Assembly (NCBI GenBank): GCA_026985385.1 | Contig: JALSQM010000140.1 | Location: forward strand, 1-25,174 | DNA from: Acidilobaceae archaeon | Lineage (GTDB): Archaea; Thermoproteota; Thermoprotei_A; Sulfolobales; Acidilobaceae | Direction of reading: 5' to 3' | DNA length: 25,174 nucleotides | In this document: positions 22,897 through 25,174 of the stretch, piece after piece | How positions within the stretch are numbered: position 1 is the stretch's first letter | Layout: each line of letters opens with the position of its first letter | Translations under genes and position numbers: made by a program | The notes under the pieces: generated by a model | The model's input: the letters and a program-made list of their open reading frames with translations, nothing else | Databases searched by the model: none | What the model was told of the DNA's origin: nothing

Positions 22897-22904
22897 CTAT
22901 TAAG
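22897..22904. promoter_or_regulatory. Shared TATA element of cbf5 and DtxR-type gene
   Basis: CTATTAAG is the only AT-rich element in the roughly 80-base divergent gap. On the plus strand it would start transcription near 22925, before TTG 22942. On the minus strand (CTTAATAG) it would start near 22875, before TTG 22862 or GTG 22847. Confidence 0.4.
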
Positions 22905-22941
22905 AGTGGGCCCCCATCCCCCAGCTGAGGGCTGGCTGCTC

Positions 22942-23448
22942 TTGATTGGGAGGAGGAGCTACGACTACCTTAAGGCCGTGTATAGGCTCGGGGGCGTCCC
23001 CGGCGGCTGCTGGGTTAGCACGGGCCAGCTGGCGGAGAGCCTCGGTATAACGCCCTCCACCGCTAGTATAATGGTTAGGAGGCTCGCGGCTAGGGGGCTC
23101 CTAGAGCTGAGGGAGGGGGTTGGGGTAAGGCTTACTGAGAGGGGCTTCGAGGCCCTCATAGAGTACCTCTGGAAGTACGGCGTGCTAGAGGTGGCCTTCG
23201 TCAGGGCGGGCCTTGACCCGGAGAGGGCCAGGGAGGCTGCGGCCTCCTCTGCCGACAGGCTGCCGAGGGAGGTGGCGGAGGCCCTCTGCTCCGTTCTGGG
23301 GGAGCCCAGAGTATGCCCCCATGGGAGGCCCATACCGAGGCCCGGCGAGGTGAGGCCCGACTCCCAGCCGAGGCTCTACTGCGGCCTTGAGCCCGTCAGG
23401 CTGGCTAGGATAGTCTCGGGCGCTGCTAGGAAGGCGGGCGGCGGGTGA
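22942..23448 (+). CDS. DtxR/MntR-family metal-dependent transcription regulator
   Basis: A protein of about 168 residues from TTG 22942. Upstream in-frame starts (GTG 22906, ATG 22822) lie at or before the TATA element and are unlikely. SYDYLKAVYRL opens the winged helix domain, followed by VSTGQLAESLGITPSTASIMVRRLAARGLLEL (recognition helix) and GVRLTERGFEALIEY. The dimer domain has LPREVAEALCSVLGEP, then VCPHGRPIP, the hallmark of DtxR/MntR/IdeR. The effector is probably Fe(II) or Mn(II). The SH3-like third domain is absent or very short. It diverges from cbf5, and its end overlaps the convergent MpgP-like gene by 23 bases. Its targets are unknown. Confidence 0.85.
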   Translation: MIGRRSYDYLKAVYRLGGVPGGCWVSTGQLAESLGITPSTASIMVRRLAARGLLELREGVGVRLTERGFEALIEYLWKYGVLEVAFVRAGLDPERAREAAASSADRLPREVAEALCSVLGEPRVCPHGRPIPRPGEVRPDSQPRLYCGLEPVRLARIVSGAARKAGGG

Positions 23449-24328
23449 GGCGCCCCAGCACCCCCACACCCCTAGATGATGGCGTGGAATATATTAACTC
23501 TATAGTTGATGCAGCCCACACCCAGCCCCCAGGCGCTGGCTCCGGGGCGACAACGTAATCACCCCTACGAGGCCTAACCGCCACCCTCCCCGGAGGGTGT
23601 GGTATCACAACAGCGGCCCAGGACCACTCCAGCATATCCCTATCGGCTGGGCTATCCCCTATCGCCACCCAGCGGGCCCCCAGGAGCCATGGGGCCAGGC
23701 GCTCCAGGGCCTCCAGGGCCCCCCGCTTACCGGGGGCCCCCGTGACGTGGAGCACCCTGGCACCCTCAACAACGTTAAGGCCAGCCCTGAGCGCTCTGAG
23801 AGCTATCGCTTCCAGGCAGGCCCTATCACTGCTCCAGATAGCCTCGTCCCAGAGCCTCCTGGACGCTGCCGAGGCCTCCTCCCCCCTAAGGCCGAGAGCC
23901 TCGGAGACCTCCTCCTCGGGGGCGCCCCTGATTATCGTCACCCTATCCCTGCAGGCCGCGGGTATTATCCTCTCAAGTAGGTTCCTGAGCCCTTCTAGTC
24001 GGGGGGCCAGCTCGACCACCGCGAGGCCCGTGGAGGGATCAACCCAGTCACGCTGGGGTAGCAGATCCTCGCTGCCAACTAGGGCCCCCCCAAGCTCTAC
24101 AACCCCCAGGACGCCTCCGCAGGGGCCGTGGAAGCCCAGGCGCCTCCACCATATAGCGAGCTCCCACAGGGTCTTACTCGTGGCGGCGACGACGGGGATC
24201 CCCAGGCCCCAGAGGCTCCGGGCGGCCTCCGGGACCCCGTCGTAGGAGTAGTCGACAGAGCTAATAGCAGAAGCGTCGAGATCCGTCACAACAGCCAGGG
24301 GGTACTCGCACACCCTAAACCACCACAC
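23426..24328 (-). CDS. HAD phosphatase, mannosyl-3-phosphoglycerate phosphatase-like
   Basis: A 300-residue HAD-superfamily hydrolase resembling MpgP, which forms the thermoprotectant mannosylglycerate. Motif I VVTDLDAS gives nucleophile Asp16 and acid Asp18, with Ala in place of the usual Gly. DYSYDGVPEAARSLWGLGIPVVAATSKTLWEL is the family's typical cap-domain start (motif II in TSKT). Lys in GAPGKRGALEAL and IGDSPADRDML form motifs III and IV, so the active site appears complete. The usual ENG after the TSKT region is changed to ELGGA. No mannosyl-3-phosphoglycerate synthase gene is in the window, so the substrate is tentative. GTG 24328 lies about 27 bases from a TATA box, suggesting a leaderless transcript. 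Confidence 0.8.
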   Translation of the reverse strand: MWWFRVCEYPLAVVTDLDASAISSVDYSYDGVPEAARSLWGLGIPVVAATSKTLWELAIWWRRLGFHGPCGGVLGVVELGGALVGSEDLLPQRDWVDPSTGLAVVELAPRLEGLRNLLERIIPAACRDRVTIIRGAPEEEVSEALGLRGEEASAASRRLWDEAIWSSDRACLEAIALRALRAGLNVVEGARVLHVTGAPGKRGALEALERLAPWLLGARWVAIGDSPADRDMLEWSWAAVVIPHPPGRVAVRPRRGDYVVAPEPAPGGWVWAASTIELIYSTPSSRGVGVLGRLTRRPPS

Positions 24329-24350
24329 ACCGCTTTGGGGTGGGATGAGC

Positions 24351-24360
24351 TATAGTATTA
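24351..24360 (-). promoter_or_regulatory. TATA box of MpgP-like gene
   Basis: TAATACTATA on the minus strand at 24360-24351, centred about 27 bases from GTG 24328, predicts transcription starting at the start codon. Confidence 0.4.
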
Positions 24361-24403
24361 CTGGGAGAGCCCACCACGGCCCCGGGGGGAGGCAGCGGGT
24401 ACG

Positions 24404-24413
24404 AGTATATATT
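24404..24413 (+). promoter_or_regulatory. TATA box of membrane protein gene
   Basis: AGTATATATT at 24404-24413 predicts a transcription start near 24435, which excludes the ATG at 24345 and supports TTG 24462 for the following gene. Confidence 0.45.
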
Positions 24414-24461
24414 ACGTGTTCAAAAATTCTTCCGGATAATCCTAGGTGCGGGTTCATAGCC

Positions 24462-24989
24462 TTGGGTCTAGACAGGAGGACTGGAGGGCTTCTAGGGACT
24501 AGCGCCAGCATTGTAGCCGGCCTGCTGATCATATGGGTTCTATGGATCATATACGTGAGGGGGGTGGCGAGCGCCTTCGAGGCACCCACAGTCTATGTCA
24601 TGGCCTGCCTGGTAGCCCTAGGCCCCGTGGCCCTTGCAGGATACTCGGCCTACGCTAGGAGAGCGTACTGGCACATGACTAGGATATCGCCTATAGCCAT
24701 AGTATTAGGCGCCCTAGCTGTGGCCCTGGGACACTCATACAGCTACCTCGTTGGTGGTGGACTCATAGTTGCCGCCTACGTGATAGAACTAGTTGTAGGC
24801 GTGAAGCTATACGAGGACCTCAGGGAGCACACGCGCCTCGGCGCCGCCCTCTTCATAGCAGGCGTTACGGTATTCATGCTCTCCCTACCAGCAGTCATAG
24901 CCCTCAGGCAAGCCGCACTCGTCTCAATAGCCGGGGACGCCGTGAAGATCATAGGCCTAGCGTTGATATTAGTAAGGATGAGCGGCTAG
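24462..24989 (+). CDS. Unknown polytopic membrane protein
   Basis: A 175-residue protein from TTG 24462, with about six hydrophobic segments separated by short charged loops (IVAGLLIIWVLWIIYV, VYVMACLVALGPVALAGYSAYA, ISPIAIVLGALAVALGH, GGGLIVAAYVIELVVGV, AALFIAGVTVFMLSLPAVIAL, VKIIGLALILV). No signal peptide or family motif is recognised. A longer reading from ATG 24345 would begin before the TATA box and add a non-hydrophobic leader. Its neighbours give no functional clue. It faces a convergent cyclase-family gene. Confidence 0.65.
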   Translation: MGLDRRTGGLLGTSASIVAGLLIIWVLWIIYVRGVASAFEAPTVYVMACLVALGPVALAGYSAYARRAYWHMTRISPIAIVLGALAVALGHSYSYLVGGGLIVAAYVIELVVGVKLYEDLREHTRLGAALFIAGVTVFMLSLPAVIALRQAALVSIAGDAVKIIGLALILVRMSG

Positions 24990-25022
24990 AGAAAGAGTAC
25001 GAGGCAGTGGAGGCTGTGGTGA

Positions 25023-25035
25023 TTAAAAAGCCGGC
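25023..25035 (-). terminator. Terminator after cyclase-family gene
   Basis: On the minus strand GCCGGC is followed by TTTTTAA at 25029-25023, about a dozen bases after the stop of the gene ending at 25048. This fits archaeal oligo-U termination. Confidence 0.4.
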
Positions 25036-25047
25036 GGGTGTGGGGGC

Positions 25048-25174
25048 CTACTTCTCCCTAAATAGGAGGGCGAGCGCCCTGACGGGCGACGCCGTTCCCC
25101 CGACGAGCTTCAGGGGAGCTCCTATGAAGAGCGCCTTCTTGCCTACGAGCTTATCGAGGTTGGTGAGGTTCTCG
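25048..25174 (-). CDS. Cyclase-family (kynurenine formamidase-like) protein, C-terminal fragment
   Basis: The last 42 residues of a gene that begins beyond the window, read on the minus strand and ending with TAG at 25050-25048. The sequence ENLTNLDKLVGKKALFIG followed by APLKLVGGTASPVRALAL matches the C-terminal end of the putative cyclase / arylformamidase family (metal-dependent amide hydrolases), where E-N-L-x-N-L and the P-L-K-L-x-G-x-x-x-S-P-x-R-A stretch are conserved. The catalytic His/Asp motifs lie upstream, outside the window, so the exact substrate cannot be given. Confidence 0.75.
   Translation of the reverse strand, partial: ENLTNLDKLVGKKALFIGAPLKLVGGTASPVRALALLFREK

Noticed and set aside
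22822..22941. Upstream starts at ATG 22822 or GTG 22906 for the DtxR-type gene
   Set aside because: They lie before or next to the TATA element, and the first overlaps cbf5. The family's N terminus matches TTG 22942.
1..25174. CRISPR arrays, IS elements, tRNA or rRNA genes
   Set aside because: No regularly spaced repeats, transposase motifs or recognisable RNA gene segments were seen by reading both strands.

Overview
This window looks like chromosomal DNA of a hyperthermophilic crenarchaeon, most likely of the Desulfurococcales/Pyrodictiaceae type. The evidence is high G+C coding DNA rich in AGG (Arg) and ATA (Ile) codons, frequent GTG and TTG starts, archaeal TATA boxes, an archaeal bulge-helix-bulge (BHB) intron in cbf5, and the enzyme set (tungsten-type aldehyde:ferredoxin oxidoreductase, [NiFe]-hydrogenase with Tat signal, mannosyl-3-phosphoglycerate phosphatase-like protein). 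The species cannot be fixed from the sequence alone. Genes are tightly packed, no gene-free stretch exceeds about 300 bases, and I see no tRNA, rRNA, IS element or CRISPR array.

Layout. Positions 2-1889 hold the 3' end of an aldehyde/glyceraldehyde-3-phosphate:ferredoxin oxidoreductase gene and an unknown protein with a PD-(D/E)XK-like nuclease motif. Positions 1988-5899 hold a five-gene plus-strand run: metal-type substrate-binding protein, FecCD-type permease, ATPase, a TrmO-like tRNA methyltransferase and a HEPN-like helical protein. Positions 5882-19725 form a hydrogenase island. It contains hypB-hypA and a NikR-like regulator (plus strand), an unknown gene (minus), the structural operon small subunit - cytochrome b - large subunit (minus, 12950 to 8394), a divergent plus-strand operon of three unrecognised genes plus the maturation protease (13103-14743), and hypF, hypE, hypC and hypD (minus). 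Positions 19801-25174 are more general: LysE-type exporter, acyl-CoA dehydrogenase, intron-split cbf5, DtxR-type regulator, MpgP-like phosphatase, an unknown membrane protein and the end of a cyclase-family gene.

How it fits together. HypA/HypB deliver nickel, HypC/D/E/F build and insert the Fe(CN)2CO group, the protease trims the large-subunit tail, and the small subunit carries the complex across the membrane by Tat and is anchored next to a diheme-type cytochrome b. The result is an outward-facing H2-uptake enzyme. The ABC transporter operon and the hypBA-regulator operon share a near-identical promoter layout (TTAAATA, then GTGCAC 8-9 bases later), which suggests a common metal-responsive regulator.

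The most interesting observations are: a 33-nt intron that splits the codon of the catalytic aspartate of Cbf5 and is flanked by a perfect 18-bp inverted repeat inside coding sequence; a NikR-like protein that has lost the recognisable nickel ligands; a small hydrogenase subunit whose second proximal-cluster Cys is Asn; and three unrecognised genes sharing a mirror-image promoter region with the hydrogenase structural operon.
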